A DNA stretch of 54,459 nucleotides from Polynucleobacter sp. 31A-FELB (GCF_018882405.1 NZ_JACVOO010000014.1:1-54459), one strand, 5' to 3'. Numbered from the stretch's first letter, positions 42,750 to 52,296 are shown. Notes: generated by a model not told the origin, from the sequence alone. Made by a program: numbers and translations.

Positions 42750-44552
42750 ATGAATCACCCAAAACCCTCCGGAGAGATCAAGGCTGTTGCTGTGGCAACT
42801 GCGGATGATTTAAGGGAAACCATTCGTCGCAAAAGTAAGCTTAAAGGACGCCAAGCAGATGATGCGTCCTTGGCAGAGGTTCGCCAGTTAATTGGTGCCG
42901 CTCCTCATCGTCGTGATTTACTGATTGAAAATTTACATAAGCTCAATGATGAATACCGTGCTTTGCATGATCGTCATTTAGTTGCCCTCGCAAAAGAAAT
43001 GAATTTGCCGATGGCTGAAGTCTATGAAGTTGCCACCTTCTATCATCACTTTGAAGTGGTGCGTGGCAATGATCCTGTTGCTGATATTACTGTGCGCGTA
43101 TGCGACGGTATTGCTTGTGAGTTGGCGGGCGCGCAAAACCTCTTGGCTAAGTTGCCAGCCATTTTGGGCAACCCCAATGTCAAAGTAGTTGCCGCACCCT
43201 GCGTGGGTCGTTGTGAGCAAGCTCCAGTAGCAGTGGTGCATCAGTACCCAGTGCTGTTTGCGACTACCGACAAGGTGAGTGCTGCTGTCAAAAATAATCT
43301 GACTACTCAGCCCATGGCTAAGGACAGCGCCAATTTTGATCCTGCAGCCTTGGCTGAAAAGGGCATATCACCTCAAGGTGAAAATCAAGCACTGTCTCCA
43401 GACTATGTGGGTTACGAGTCCTATCGGAAACAAGGTGGATATGCCTTAGCCAAAGAAATTGCTGAAGGTAAGAAAGATGCTGAAAGCATCATCAAGGCAA
43501 TGGAAAACTCGGGTCTTCGTGGTCTTGGTGGTGCCGGTTTCCCAGCAGGGCGTAAGTGGCGCATTGTGAAAGATCAAGTTGCTCCGAAGTTGATGGCCGT
43601 GAACATTGACGAAGGTGAGCCGGGTACTTTTAAAGATCGTACGTATTTAGAGCGTGATCCTCATCGCTTCTTAGAAGGTTTATTGATTGCGGCTAGTGTC
43701 GTAGGTATTGATGCTTGCTACATTTACTTGCGCGATGAGTACCATGGTTGCCGTGAATTGCTCGAAGCTGAATTAGCTAAGCTCACAGCAAATCCCCCAT
43801 TTCAATTGCCATCGATCGAGTTGCGTCGTGGTGCTGGTGCTTACATTTGTGGCGAAGAGTCTGCCATGATTGAAAGTATTGAAGGCAAGCGCGGCGAACC
43901 GCGTATGCGTCCTCCATACATCGCACAAGTAGGATTGTTTGGTCGTCCAACGCTAGAGCATAACTTTGAAACTCTTTATTGGGTGCGCGATATTGTTCAG
44001 CGTGGTCCAGAGTGGTTCAGCTCTTTTGGACGCCATGATCGCAAAGGCTTGCGTAGCTACAGCGTCAGCGGCCGAGTCAAAAACCCGGGTGTGAAGCTGG
44101 CTCCTGCTGGCATCACTATTCAGGAATTAATTGATGAGTACTGCGGTGGCATGCAAGATGGCCACAAGTTCTATGGCTACCTACCTGGTGGCGCATCCGG
44201 CGGTATCTTGCCAGCAACAATGAATGACATTCCACTCGACTTCGATACCTTGCAGCCTTACGGTTGCTTTATTGGTTCTGCTGCAGTCATGGTCTTTGGT
44301 GACAAAGACAAGGCGCGCGATATGGCTCTTAATGTGATGCACTTCTTTGAGCATGAGAGTTGTGGCCAATGCACGCCATGTCGTGTGGGCACTAGCAAAG
44401 CTGCCAAGCTAATGCAGTCCAAGTCTTGGGATAAAGACACGCTAGAGGACCTGGCAACCGTGATGGTTGATGCTTCTATTTGTGGTCTAGGTCAAGCCGC
44501 ACCAAACCCCATTCGCTGTATTGCTAAATATTTCCCAGAAGAGGTTGCTTAA
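42750..44552 (+). CDS. fdsB: NAD-dependent formate dehydrogenase, fused gamma-beta subunit
   Basis: A 600-residue protein joining two subunits. Residues about 60-185 are the NuoE/FdsG-like [2Fe-2S] domain (VCDGIACELAGAQ and APCVGRCEQAP hold the four Cys). Residues about 215-595 are the NuoF/FdsB-like diaphorase: GLRGLGGAGFPAGRKW (FMN), the NAD-binding NIDEGEPGTFKDR, GAYICGEESAM and the [4Fe-4S] ESCGQCTPCRVG. It passes electrons from the catalytic subunit to NAD+. In Cupriavidus-type operons FdsG and FdsB are separate, so this is a fusion. fdsA follows after 37 bases. Confidence 0.92.
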   Translation: MNHPKPSGEIKAVAVATADDLRETIRRKSKLKGRQADDASLAEVRQLIGAAPHRRDLLIENLHKLNDEYRALHDRHLVALAKEMNLPMAEVYEVATFYHHFEVVRGNDPVADITVRVCDGIACELAGAQNLLAKLPAILGNPNVKVVAAPCVGRCEQAPVAVVHQYPVLFATTDKVSAAVKNNLTTQPMAKDSANFDPAALAEKGISPQGENQALSPDYVGYESYRKQGGYALAKEIAEGKKDAESIIKAMENSGLRGLGGAGFPAGRKWRIVKDQVAPKLMAVNIDEGEPGTFKDRTYLERDPHRFLEGLLIAASVVGIDACYIYLRDEYHGCRELLEAELAKLTANPPFQLPSIELRRGAGAYICGEESAMIESIEGKRGEPRMRPPYIAQVGLFGRPTLEHNFETLYWVRDIVQRGPEWFSSFGRHDRKGLRSYSVSGRVKNPGVKLAPAGITIQELIDEYCGGMQDGHKFYGYLPGGASGGILPATMNDIPLDFDTLQPYGCFIGSAAVMVFGDKDKARDMALNVMHFFEHESCGQCTPCRVGTSKAAKLMQSKSWDKDTLEDLATVMVDASICGLGQAAPNPIRCIAKYFPEEVA

Positions 44553-44589
44553 TCAGCAACAAAAAAACTAAGGGAAAAACGAGACAAAT

Positions 44590-47484
44590 ATGAACGCACC
44601 AGTAAATCCTAAAGAACTTGAATTGCAAACCGTTGAGTTCAAGCTAGACGGGCAAACCATCGTATCTTACGAAGGTGAGACGATTCTCAAAGCTGCTAAA
44701 CGCCATGGTATTGATATTCCGCATCTGTGTTTCAAAGATGGTTATCGTCCTGACGGTAACTGCCGTGCTTGCGTTGTAGAGATTAATGGCGAACGTACAT
44801 TGGCACCAAGCTGCTGTCGTAGCGCGACTCCAGGAATGGATGTCAAGGCCAATAGCGAACGTGCATTGAAGAGTCAAAAGCTCGTGTTGGAGATGTTGTT
44901 ATCAGACATGCCAGACGAGGGCTTTAAGTGGGTAGGAGACAGCAAGGAAGAAGAGCAAAAAAATCAACATGGCGAATTAAGCACCTGGGCAGCACGCATG
45001 GATGTGACAGTTCGACCAGAGCTCAAAGCATTGCGCCGTGACAAAGTCAGTAATGACATTTCTCATCCAGCAATGGCGGTGAACTTAGATGCATGTATTC
45101 AATGTAATCGTTGCGTGCGCGCTTGTCGTGAAGAGCAGGTCAACGATGTGATCGGCTACGCAATGCGTGGCGCTCATAGTGAAATCGTTTTTGACCTCAA
45201 TGACCCAATGGGTGATAGTACCTGTGTTGCTTGTGGCGAATGTGTGCAGGCTTGCCCAACAGGTGCATTGATGCCTAAAGGCTTAATTGGCTCACAAACT
45301 GTAGATCGTAAAGTAGATTCAGTATGTCCTTTCTGCGGCGTCGGTTGCCAAATTACTTACAACGTAAAAGATGAAAAGATTGTTAGCGTTGAAGGCCGTG
45401 ATGGCCCAGCCAACCACAATCGTCTTTGCGTTAAAGGCCGCTTTGGTATGGACTATATCCATAATCCACAGCGCTTAACTAAGCCACTGATTCGTAAGGC
45501 TGGCGTTGCTAAAGATGAGGCCTTACTCGAAGGCAAGCAAGATTGGTCTGACATCTTCCGTGAAGCAACTTGGGAAGAAGCGCTTGAAGTAGCTGGCGGC
45601 GGCTTGAAGAAGCTCAAAGATCAATACGGCAATAAGGTCTTAGCTGGTTTTGGCTCCGCCAAGGGCAGCAATGAAGAGGCTTACTTATTCCAAAAACTCG
45701 TACGTACAGGTTTTGGTAGCAATAACGTTGACCATTGCACCCGTCTTTGCCATGCATCTTCTGTTGCTGCGCTATTAGAGGGCGTTGGTTCGGGGGCGGT
45801 AAGCAATCAAGTAAATGATGTTGAGCATTCCAGCTTGATCATGTTGATTGGATCCAATCCAACCGCCAATCATCCGGTGGCAGCTACTTGGTTTAAGAAT
45901 GCCGCTAAACGCGGTGCAAAAATTGTTCTCTGCGACCCACGCAAAACCGAGATCAGTAAACATGCTTGGCGCACGATGCAGTTCAAGCCAGACACTGATG
46001 TGGCGATGCTCAATGCCATGATCTATACGATCATTGAAGAGGGTTTAGTTGATAAAGACTTCATCAAGAACCGCTCTAATAATTTCGAAGCGCTTAAAGA
46101 AAATATCAAAGGCTATAGCCCTGAAGCAATGGCGCCACTCTGCGGTATTCCAGCAGAGACTTTGCGTGAAGTAGCGCGTGAGTTTGCTACTACAAAGTCA
46201 GCAATGATTTTGTGGGGTATGGGTGTGAGCCAACACGTTCACGGTACCGATAATGCCCGTTGCTTAATTGCCTTGGTCAGTATCACCGGTCAAATTGGTA
46301 AGCCTGGCTCTGGCTTGCATCCACTGCGCGGACAAAATAACGTTCAAGGTGCTAGTGATGCAGGATTGATTCCGATGATGTTCCCGAACTATCAACGTGT
46401 TGATAATCCAGAAGCGCATGCCTGGTTTGAGAAGTTCTGGGATACCCCATTAGATAAGAAGCCTGGTTACACCGTAGTAGAGATCATGCACAAGATCACT
46501 GCGCCGGATAGTGATCCAGACAAGATTCGCGGTATGTATGTTGAGGGCGAGAACCCTGCGATGAGCGACCCTGATTTGAATCATGCACGTCACGCTTTGG
46601 CGTCCTTGGATCTCTTGGTTGTCCAGGACATCTTCATGACTGAGACTGCGCTCTTGGCTGACGTAGTATTGCCAGCAAGCGCATGGCCAGAGAAAGTCGG
46701 TACTGCAAGCAATACGGATCGTATGGTACAGATGGGTAAGAAGGCGATTAATCCTCCGGGAGATGCCAAGCCTGATCTGTGGATCATTCAGCAAATTGCG
46801 AAACGCATGGGCCTCAATTGGAACTACCAAGGACTGGATGATGGTGTTGCAGAAGTCTATGACGAAATGCGTCAAGCAATGCATGCAGCCATTAACGGCA
46901 TCACTTGGGCGCGTCTAGAAAAAGAATCTAGCGTGACATACCCATGCTTGTCTGCAGAAGACCCAGGTCGTCCAATCGTATTTGATGACAAATTTGCTAC
47001 GACAGATGGCAGGGTGAAGTTGGTGCCTGCCGATATCATTCCTGCGAATGAGCGTCCAGATGCAGAGTATCCATTTGTATTGATTACGGGTCGTCAGTTA
47101 GAGCATTGGCATACCGGCAGTATGACTCGCCGTGCAACTGTCTTGGATGCAATTGAGCCGATGGCGACTGTCTCCATGAATGGCGAAGACATGACCCAGT
47201 TAGGTGTTTCTGCTGGTGATGTTATTACGGTTCAATCACGTCGTGGTGAGGTAGGCATCCACGTACGTAGAGATGACGGCACTCCGCGTGGCGTAATCTT
47301 TATTCCGTTTGCCTACTATGAAGCTGCAGCTAACTTAATCACCAACTCTGCCCTAGATCCGTTTGGCAAGATTCCAGAGTTTAAGTACTGCGCCGTCAAG
47401 CTTGCTAAAGGCGGTCAAGCTGCCCCAGTAATGGGTTACGGCACCAATGATCCTAAGAGGCAGAAAGTTACATCGGTTTCGTAA
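44590..47484 (+). CDS. fdsA: NAD-dependent formate dehydrogenase, catalytic alpha subunit
   Basis: A 964-residue molybdopterin enzyme oxidising formate to CO2. N-terminal ferredoxin-like [2Fe-2S] (HLCFKDGYRPDGNCRACVV), the His-containing region, two [4Fe-4S] clusters (CIQCNRCVRAC and CVACGECVQACP), then the bis-MGD domain with CPFCGVGC and, at the metal site, DHCTRLCHASSV: cysteine, not selenocysteine. The C-terminal LITGRQLEHWHTGSMTRR is typical of formate dehydrogenases. No fdsC or fdsD follows; a terminator and mazEF come next. Confidence 0.95.
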   Translation: MNAPVNPKELELQTVEFKLDGQTIVSYEGETILKAAKRHGIDIPHLCFKDGYRPDGNCRACVVEINGERTLAPSCCRSATPGMDVKANSERALKSQKLVLEMLLSDMPDEGFKWVGDSKEEEQKNQHGELSTWAARMDVTVRPELKALRRDKVSNDISHPAMAVNLDACIQCNRCVRACREEQVNDVIGYAMRGAHSEIVFDLNDPMGDSTCVACGECVQACPTGALMPKGLIGSQTVDRKVDSVCPFCGVGCQITYNVKDEKIVSVEGRDGPANHNRLCVKGRFGMDYIHNPQRLTKPLIRKAGVAKDEALLEGKQDWSDIFREATWEEALEVAGGGLKKLKDQYGNKVLAGFGSAKGSNEEAYLFQKLVRTGFGSNNVDHCTRLCHASSVAALLEGVGSGAVSNQVNDVEHSSLIMLIGSNPTANHPVAATWFKNAAKRGAKIVLCDPRKTEISKHAWRTMQFKPDTDVAMLNAMIYTIIEEGLVDKDFIKNRSNNFEALKENIKGYSPEAMAPLCGIPAETLREVAREFATTKSAMILWGMGVSQHVHGTDNARCLIALVSITGQIGKPGSGLHPLRGQNNVQGASDAGLIPMMFPNYQRVDNPEAHAWFEKFWDTPLDKKPGYTVVEIMHKITAPDSDPDKIRGMYVEGENPAMSDPDLNHARHALASLDLLVVQDIFMTETALLADVVLPASAWPEKVGTASNTDRMVQMGKKAINPPGDAKPDLWIIQQIAKRMGLNWNYQGLDDGVAEVYDEMRQAMHAAINGITWARLEKESSVTYPCLSAEDPGRPIVFDDKFATTDGRVKLVPADIIPANERPDAEYPFVLITGRQLEHWHTGSMTRRATVLDAIEPMATVSMNGEDMTQLGVSAGDVITVQSRRGEVGIHVRRDDGTPRGVIFIPFAYYEAAANLITNSALDPFGKIPEFKYCAVKLAKGGQAAPVMGYGTNDPKRQKVTSVS

Positions 47485-47501
47485 AGGATGGCGCTTCAAC
47501 C

Positions 47502-47530
47502 AAACCCCACCTTTAAGGTGGGGTTTTTAT
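47502..47530 (+). terminator. Rho-independent terminator after fdsA
   Basis: AAACCCCACC (47502-47511) pairs with GGTGGGGTTT (47517-47526) around TTTAA; TTTT follows. Confidence 0.92.
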
Positions 47531-47538
47531 CTTGAGGT

Positions 47539-47597
47539 TTGACCATCTGCACAAGTGTAGATACAATGTAGATACATTTGAAACAAAGAGGGCATCT
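47539..47597 (+). promoter_or_regulatory. mazEF promoter with tandem TGTAGATACA operator
   Basis: -35 TTGACC (47539-47544), 17 bp, -10 TACAAT (47562-47567). TGTAGATACA occurs at 47556 and again at 47567, an 11-bp period, so the -10 box sits at the junction of the two copies. AGAGGG precedes the ATG by five bases. The same design and almost the same leader stand before dinJ-yafQ at 53454-53519. Confidence 0.85.
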
Positions 47598-47840
47598 ATG
47601 CAAACTATTATTAAAAAGTGGGGCAACAGTCCTGCGTTGCGTCTAAATACTGCTGTCATGAAGTCTGCCCACTTGAATATTGATCAGATTGTTTCGGTTA
47701 AGGTACAGAGAGGTCGAATCGTTATTGAGCCGATTGTTCAGAAGGAATACCAGCTCGATGAATTGCTTGCTGGGATAACTGCGAAAAATATTCATCATGA
47801 AAATGATTTTGGTGTGCCCGTAGGTAAAGAATTACTCTGA
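47598..47840 (+). CDS. mazE: MazE-type antitoxin
   Basis: An 80-residue AbrB-fold protein beginning MQTIIKKWGNSPALRLNTAV, the MazE DNA-binding part, followed by VKVQRGRIVIEPI and an acidic-basic toxin-binding tail (YQLDELLAGITAKN). The frame extends to 47532, but the SD and promoter fix the ATG at 47598. Its stop overlaps the mazF start by one base. Confidence 0.93.
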   Translation: MQTIIKKWGNSPALRLNTAVMKSAHLNIDQIVSVKVQRGRIVIEPIVQKEYQLDELLAGITAKNIHHENDFGVPVGKELL

Positions 47841-48181
47841 TGGCTAAGACTTATATTCCAAATGCAGGGGATATTGTTTGGTTAGAGTTTGATCCTCAAG
47901 CTGGGCATGAGCAAGCGGGGCGACGTCCCGCCGTGGTTTTAACGCCAGAGGCGTATAACAAAAAAACAAATTTGATGATTTGTTGCCCCTTGACTACAAA
48001 AATTAAGGGCTATCCATTTGAAGTTCTGGTGGAAATTGATGGCATTCAATCCGCGATTCTTTCTGATCAAGTTAAATCTCTAGATTGGAAAACTCGAAAA
48101 GCCAAATATAAGGGTGCAGTCAGTACATTTGCTCTTGCTGAGGTGCGAAGTAAAGCTAAAGCACTTCTTTCAATAACGTAA
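47840..48181 (+). CDS. mazF: MazF-type endoribonuclease toxin
   Basis: A 113-residue PemK/MazF-fold RNase: PNAGDIVWLEFDPQAGHEQAGRRPAVVL carries the catalytic Arg (outlined), CCPLTTKIKGYPFEV has the conserved Thr, and ILSDQVKSLDWK is typical of the ChpB/MazF branch. It cuts mRNA at short motifs. All key residues are present, so the pair looks active. Confidence 0.95.
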   Translation: MAKTYIPNAGDIVWLEFDPQAGHEQAGRRPAVVLTPEAYNKKTNLMICCPLTTKIKGYPFEVLVEIDGIQSAILSDQVKSLDWKTRKAKYKGAVSTFALAEVRSKAKALLSIT

Positions 48182-48183
48182 AT

Positions 48184-48411
48184 ATGTTGCGATTAATTCA
48201 TTTAAATTTAAGTGGACATATGCTGACATTGCTTCGCAAGGAGGGCAATCAGCATGCTATTGATCAGCAAGTCAATTTTTGGGTAAGACTGGGTAAGGCA
48301 TGTATAGATAACCCAGAATTACCAACCAGCTTTGTGGCTGAGTGTTTGGCATCGCTTAGCGAGGTTAAAGATAAGGGATTTATACCTTTTGTCCCTCGAA
48401 CGACTGATTAA
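48184..48411 (+). CDS. ParD-like small protein, third gene of the mazEF unit
   Basis: A 75-residue protein starting 2 bases after the mazF stop. The part EGNQHAIDQQVNFWVRLGKA followed by CIDNPELP resembles the ParD_like antitoxin family (RSxxxQIEYWARIGKAxExNPxL), lacking the N-terminal DNA-binding strand. It may be a second antitoxin or a remnant fused into the operon. Weak SD. Confidence 0.5.
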   Translation: MLRLIHLNLSGHMLTLLRKEGNQHAIDQQVNFWVRLGKACIDNPELPTSFVAECLASLSEVKDKGFIPFVPRTTD

Positions 48412-48460
48412 TTGGATCAAAAATACCAAGAATCCTATTGCCCTTTAGAATTAACCCTCC

Positions 48461-50122
48461 ATGGCTAGTTCAAAACCCTCAACACCTCAAGCTGATACCA
48501 AAGCAGAGCTTCCCGTTCTCATCATTGGCGCAGGCTTAGCTGGTCTAACCGTAGCGCTCCATATGGCCGAATCCCAGCCGGTGATTCTCATGGCCAAGCG
48601 TGGCCTTGGTGAAGCGGCGACAGCGTGGGCACAAGGTGGCATTGTGGGGGTGGTGGATAAAGAGCATGACAGTATTGATTCTCATGTGGCTGACACCTTA
48701 GATGCAGGTGCAGGCCTCGTGGTGGAGTCAACCGCCCGTTATATTGCCGAAGAAAGTGCTGAAGCTATTCGTTGGTTGGTTGAGCAAGGTGTACCGTTTA
48801 CCGCTGATGAGTCAGGGCCAATGGGTTTGCATTTAACACGTGAGGGTGGCCATAGTCACCGTCGCATTGCGCATGCTGCTGATGCCACTGGTAAAGCCAT
48901 CCATGAGGTTCTTTTGGATAAAGCTAGGGCACATAAAAATATTCAAATCTTGGAGCACTGGATTGCTTTAGATCTGATTACCAATCGCCACTTAGATGCG
49001 AAGACGCAGCGCACCAAATCCAATCGTTGCTATGGTGTGTATGCCCTAGATATTAAGAATAATCGCGTAGAAACAATTGAAGCTAAGTCAGTGGTGTTGG
49101 CCACTGGTGGTGTCGGTAAGGTCTATCGCTACACCAGCAACCCTGATACTGCTACTGGCGATGGCATTGCTATGGCTTGGCGTGCAGGTTGCCGTGTCGG
49201 TAATATGGAATTTATTCAGTTTCATCCGACATGCTTGTATCACCCCAGTGATCGCACCTTTCTGATTACCGAAGCAATGCGGGGCGAGGGCGGCTTACTC
49301 AAGCTACCAAACGGCACTCGTTTTATGCCTGAGCATGATGAGCGCAATGAGTTAGCTCCGCGTGACATTGTTGCCCGAGCCATCGACTTTGAGATGAAGA
49401 AGCACGGTTTAGATTACGTGCATTTGGATGCCACCCATCTGGGTGAAGCATTCATTAAAGAACATTTCCCGATGATTTACGCGCGTTGCATGACTCTGGG
49501 TCTGGATATCACAAAAGAACCCATACCGGTCGTGCCTGCAGCGCATTACACCTGTGGCGGTGTGGTGACAGATCTCAAAGGAAAAACGGATTTACCAGGC
49601 TTATATGCCGTAGGTGAGGCGACTTATACAGGGCTTCATGGTGCGAATCGATTGGCAAGCAACTCCTTATTAGAGTGTGTGGTGATTGGTAAGGCAGCAG
49701 CAGTAGATATCTCCTCGCTAAAAACCCCAGTAATGCCAAAACTTCCGCTCTGGGATGAGAGTCAAGTAGAAGATGCTGACGAGCAGGTGGTGATTGCCCA
49801 TAACTGGGATGAGTTACGTTCATTAATGTGGAATTACGTTGGTATTGTGAGAACCAATCGACGCTTAGAGCGTGCATTACACCGCATCAAACTCCTAAGA
49901 TATGAGGTGCAAGAGTATTACGCCAACTTTAAAGTAACTCGCGACCTCATTGAGCTGCGCAACCTGTTGGAATGTGCAGAGTTGATTGTCAGGTCAGCCC
50001 TGATGCGCAGAGAGAGCAGGGGCTTGCATTACAGCCGTGATTACCCAGGAACTTGGGCGGTTTCTTATCCGACTATTCTGACGCCTCAGGCTGAAGGCAC
50101 TTCAGAAAATCCTGAGACCTGA
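48461..50122 (+). CDS. nadB: L-aspartate oxidase
   Basis: A 553-residue FAD enzyme turning L-aspartate into iminoaspartate, the first step of de novo NAD synthesis. FAD-binding [18 protein letters not shown], the flavin loop AAAWAQGGI-like [13 protein letters not shown], catalytic [18 protein letters not shown], and AAHYTCGGV with [12 protein letters not shown] are all present. Part of a nadB...nadC-nadA cluster now split by TA genes. Confidence 0.96.
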   Translation: MASSKPSTPQADTKAELPVLIIGAGLAGLTVALHMAESQPVILMAKRGLGEAATAWAQGGIVGVVDKEHDSIDSHVADTLDAGAGLVVESTARYIAEESAEAIRWLVEQGVPFTADESGPMGLHLTREGGHSHRRIAHAADATGKAIHEVLLDKARAHKNIQILEHWIALDLITNRHLDAKTQRTKSNRCYGVYALDIKNNRVETIEAKSVVLATGGVGKVYRYTSNPDTATGDGIAMAWRAGCRVGNMEFIQFHPTCLYHPSDRTFLITEAMRGEGGLLKLPNGTRFMPEHDERNELAPRDIVARAIDFEMKKHGLDYVHLDATHLGEAFIKEHFPMIYARCMTLGLDITKEPIPVVPAAHYTCGGVVTDLKGKTDLPGLYAVGEATYTGLHGANRLASNSLLECVVIGKAAAVDISSLKTPVMPKLPLWDESQVEDADEQVVIAHNWDELRSLMWNYVGIVRTNRRLERALHRIKLLRYEVQEYYANFKVTRDLIELRNLLECAELIVRSALMRRESRGLHYSRDYPGTWAVSYPTILTPQAEGTSENPET

Positions 50123-50126
50123 AAAA

Positions 50127-50414
50127 TTACAGATCGCCTTTCAAGACAGCATCTTTAATATATTTGTTTAGGCGAGTTTGCCAGCCTTTGCCGCTTGCGC
50201 GCAGTTTCTCGAGCACATCAAAGTCCATTCTTAGACTCAGCATTTCTTTAGTATTTTTAATGGGAGGTCTACCAACACCTCTTTTGATAAGCGTGTCTCC
50301 AACATAGACATGAGCATCCCTAAACCATTCTTCATCCGCTTCTGGTGCGTCGTCTGGGTCAACCCAATCTTCCTGCGAATTTTGATTTTTCCTATTCAAT
50401 TCCAGCCCCGACAT
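50127..50414 (-). CDS. Orphan BrnA-type antitoxin
   Basis: A 95-residue protein with the BrnA pattern: N-terminal DWVDPDDAPEADEEWFRDAH, the linker VGRPPIKNTKEMLSLRMD and the RHH helix LEKLRASGKGWQTRLNKYIK. BrnT normally precedes it, but the 111 bases upstream contain no room for a toxin. The palindrome TTGTATATACAA (50441-50452), with an embedded TACAAT -10 box on the minus strand, lies 27 bases before the ATG and is its likely operator. Confidence 0.8.
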   Translation of the reverse strand: MSGLELNRKNQNSQEDWVDPDDAPEADEEWFRDAHVYVGDTLIKRGVGRPPIKNTKEMLSLRMDFDVLEKLRASGKGWQTRLNKYIKDAVLKGDL

Positions 50415-50531
50415 TCGTGATTAGCAATTATTTCTAATTATTGTATATACAAATATTAGAGGTTGAACAACCCCAATCCATTGTCAACTACAATGTTATA
50501 GCACTTAGTGCAATAGATTAGAATTTTGACG

Positions 50532-50924
50532 ATGAAAATAGTCATGAAAACAAAAACATTTGATCGGTGGGCTAAAAAGATAGTTGCAACTAGCGCACTA
50601 TGCAATGCAGCAAGAGAGATTGATCTGGGTATTTATGAGGCCGACTTGGGTGATGGCATTTGCAAGAAAAGGGTTCCTATCGCTGGGCAAGGGAAAAGCG
50701 GAGGCATTCGTACGATAGTGGCAAAGAAAAATAAAGATGCAATTGTATTTATTGTTGGTAGAGAGAAAAGCAGTCCTGGGTCAGATTTTACGGAGAGGGA
50801 GCAGGAGGCAGCAGGGATTATTGCCAGATCTTTTGAGGCAGCAGACATAAAAACACTACGAGAGTTAGCCTGTTTGGGGACATTAAAGGAGTTAAATTGC
50901 AATGAGCAAGAAAATGATTACTGA
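50532..50924 (+). CDS. RelE/HigB-like toxin
   Basis: A 130-residue protein of the RelE-type family in which KKRVPIAGQGKSGGIRTIVA and IVFIVGREKSSPGSDFTERE are the core strands, followed by helices rich in Leu/Ala. This family (PF06296-like) is typically encoded before an XRE antitoxin, as here (23-base overlap with the next gene). No SD is seen; TAGAAT lies just before the ATG. The palindrome GCACTTAGTGC (50500-50510) may be an operator. The start may be 50526 (TTG), 50532 or 50544. Confidence 0.8.
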   Translation: MKIVMKTKTFDRWAKKIVATSALCNAAREIDLGIYEADLGDGICKKRVPIAGQGKSGGIRTIVAKKNKDAIVFIVGREKSSPGSDFTEREQEAAGIIARSFEAADIKTLRELACLGTLKELNCNEQENDY

Positions 50925-51240
50925 AGAAAAACGAGTTTTGGATGAATTGCTTGAAATGGCTTTGGCCTTGGATGATCATGGTCTGTTGACGAAGCATGAC
51001 CTCGTGAAGATGAAAGCGCTTTGCATAGAGAAGCCACCAGTTTTTACGCCAAAAAAGGTAGCCGATCTTAGGATTCATCGAGCAAAAATGAGCCAATCAA
51101 TTTTTGCCGCATTGCTCAACGTCAGTGTTTCGACTGTTCAGAAATGGGAGTCTGCCGGCTCTGGAAAGCATCCAAGTGGTGCTGCGGCAAAATTATTGCA
51201 AATTATTGATATGAAGGGAATTCAGTCCGTGCTTTTATGA
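50902..51240 (+). CDS. XRE-family antitoxin (NadS/HigA-like)
   Basis: A 112-residue protein with a C-terminal HTH: VADLRIHRAKMSQSIFAALL, then NVSVSTVQKWESAGSGKHPS and AAAKLLQIID, as in NadS/HigA antitoxins. The N-terminal acidic helices (ITEEKRVLDELLEMALALDD) probably bind the toxin. It is coupled to the upstream toxin gene by overlap. Its last 19 bases overlap the convergent remnant gene. Confidence 0.87.
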   Translation: MSKKMITEEKRVLDELLEMALALDDHGLLTKHDLVKMKALCIEKPPVFTPKKVADLRIHRAKMSQSIFAALLNVSVSTVQKWESAGSGKHPSGAAAKLLQIIDMKGIQSVLL

Positions 51241-51392
51241 GTCTTGATCATCAACTCATTTATTAGGGCGAGTTTTTCGGAAATAATTTGATTGGATTCG
51301 GCTTGAAGAGTCGATGCCTCTTCAGGTAAAAACCCAAGGTCTAGAAATATATTGCCATTGATTGCTGTGACATGTTTGGGTTGAGTGCTCAT
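51222..51392 (-). pseudogene. Truncated XRE-type antitoxin N-terminus
   Basis: A 56-codon frame beginning MSTQPKHVTAINGNIFLDLG and continuing FLPEEASTLQAES. This is the opening of antitoxins of the 'GNVFADLGFxxxEAxxLxxRSxL' type, which normally go on into an HTH domain after about residue 40. Here the HTH is missing and the frame stops within the end of the neighbouring gene. A cut-down antitoxin seems most likely; it is too short to be listed by common gene finders. It lies 3 bases before the nadC stop codon position, on the same strand as nadC. Confidence 0.55.
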
Positions 51393-51394
51393 CG

Positions 51395-52249
51395 TTATAG
51401 AATCCTCATCGAGAAATCCACAGCCTTAACATCTTTAGTCAGCTTTCCAAGAGAAATGCGATCAACGCCAGTTGCGGCAATCGCTCGCATCTGATCTAAG
51501 TCAATACCACCAGAAGCTTCTAATAAAGCGCGACCATTGGTAAAGGCAACGGCTTCTTTCATTTGGTCGGTAGTGAAGTTATCAATTAAGACGCTCTTTG
51601 CGCCGGCATCCAAAGCTTCTTTCAATTCAGCAAGACTTTCTACTTCCACTTGAATATCCACCCCAGAATTCAATGCCTGCGCAGCTTTGACTGCAGCAGC
51701 AACACCACCTGCGGCAGCGATGTGATTCTCTTTAATTAAGATGCCATGCCATAGTGCAAGACGTTGGTTTTGACCGCCACCCACACGGACTGCGTATTTC
51801 TGAGCCTGACGTAAGCCAGGAATCGTTTTGCGAGTGTCGAGCACTGCGCAACCCTTTGGATTAGGACTTACACCTGCAATCGCATCAACGTGTTGACGTG
51901 CAATGCTCGCTGTCCAAGAGAGTGTTTGCAAGAAGTTAATGCAAGGGCGCTCAGCAGAGAGAAGGGCGCGAGAGTTGGCCTCAATATCGCAAACTTTGGT
52001 ATCGGGCTTCATTAAGTCGCCCTCTAGGTAGTGCCAAGTCACTTTTGCTGCGGGATCTAATTTCTTAAGAGTGCCCTCAAACCAATCTACCCCACACAGC
52101 ACAGCCTGCTCACGAACAATTAATTGGGCATGAACGGGTTTGCTAGGAACTAATTGCGCAGTCCAATCGCACTTACCAACATCTTCCATTAGCGCATCAG
52201 CAATATTGCGTTGACGGGCTTGTTCTAAAGTCTCGTTGTACTCAAACAT
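51395..52249 (-). CDS. nadC: Nicotinate-nucleotide pyrophosphorylase (carboxylating)
   Basis: A 284-residue enzyme turning quinolinate and PRPP into NaMN. Conserved LDTRKTIPGLRQAQKYAVR, GGGQNQRLALWHGILIKENH, VEVESLAELKEALDAG and LEASGGI are present. nadA lies 47 bp upstream on the same strand, so they form an operon. Confidence 0.96.
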   Translation of the reverse strand: MFEYNETLEQARQRNIADALMEDVGKCDWTAQLVPSKPVHAQLIVREQAVLCGVDWFEGTLKKLDPAAKVTWHYLEGDLMKPDTKVCDIEANSRALLSAERPCINFLQTLSWTASIARQHVDAIAGVSPNPKGCAVLDTRKTIPGLRQAQKYAVRVGGGQNQRLALWHGILIKENHIAAAGGVAAAVKAAQALNSGVDIQVEVESLAELKEALDAGAKSVLIDNFTTDQMKEAVAFTNGRALLEASGGIDLDQMRAIAATGVDRISLGKLTKDVKAVDFSMRIL

Positions 52250-52296
52250 GAATGAATCGATCTAAATTAAGAAAAAACAAAATACAAAATAAGCAA

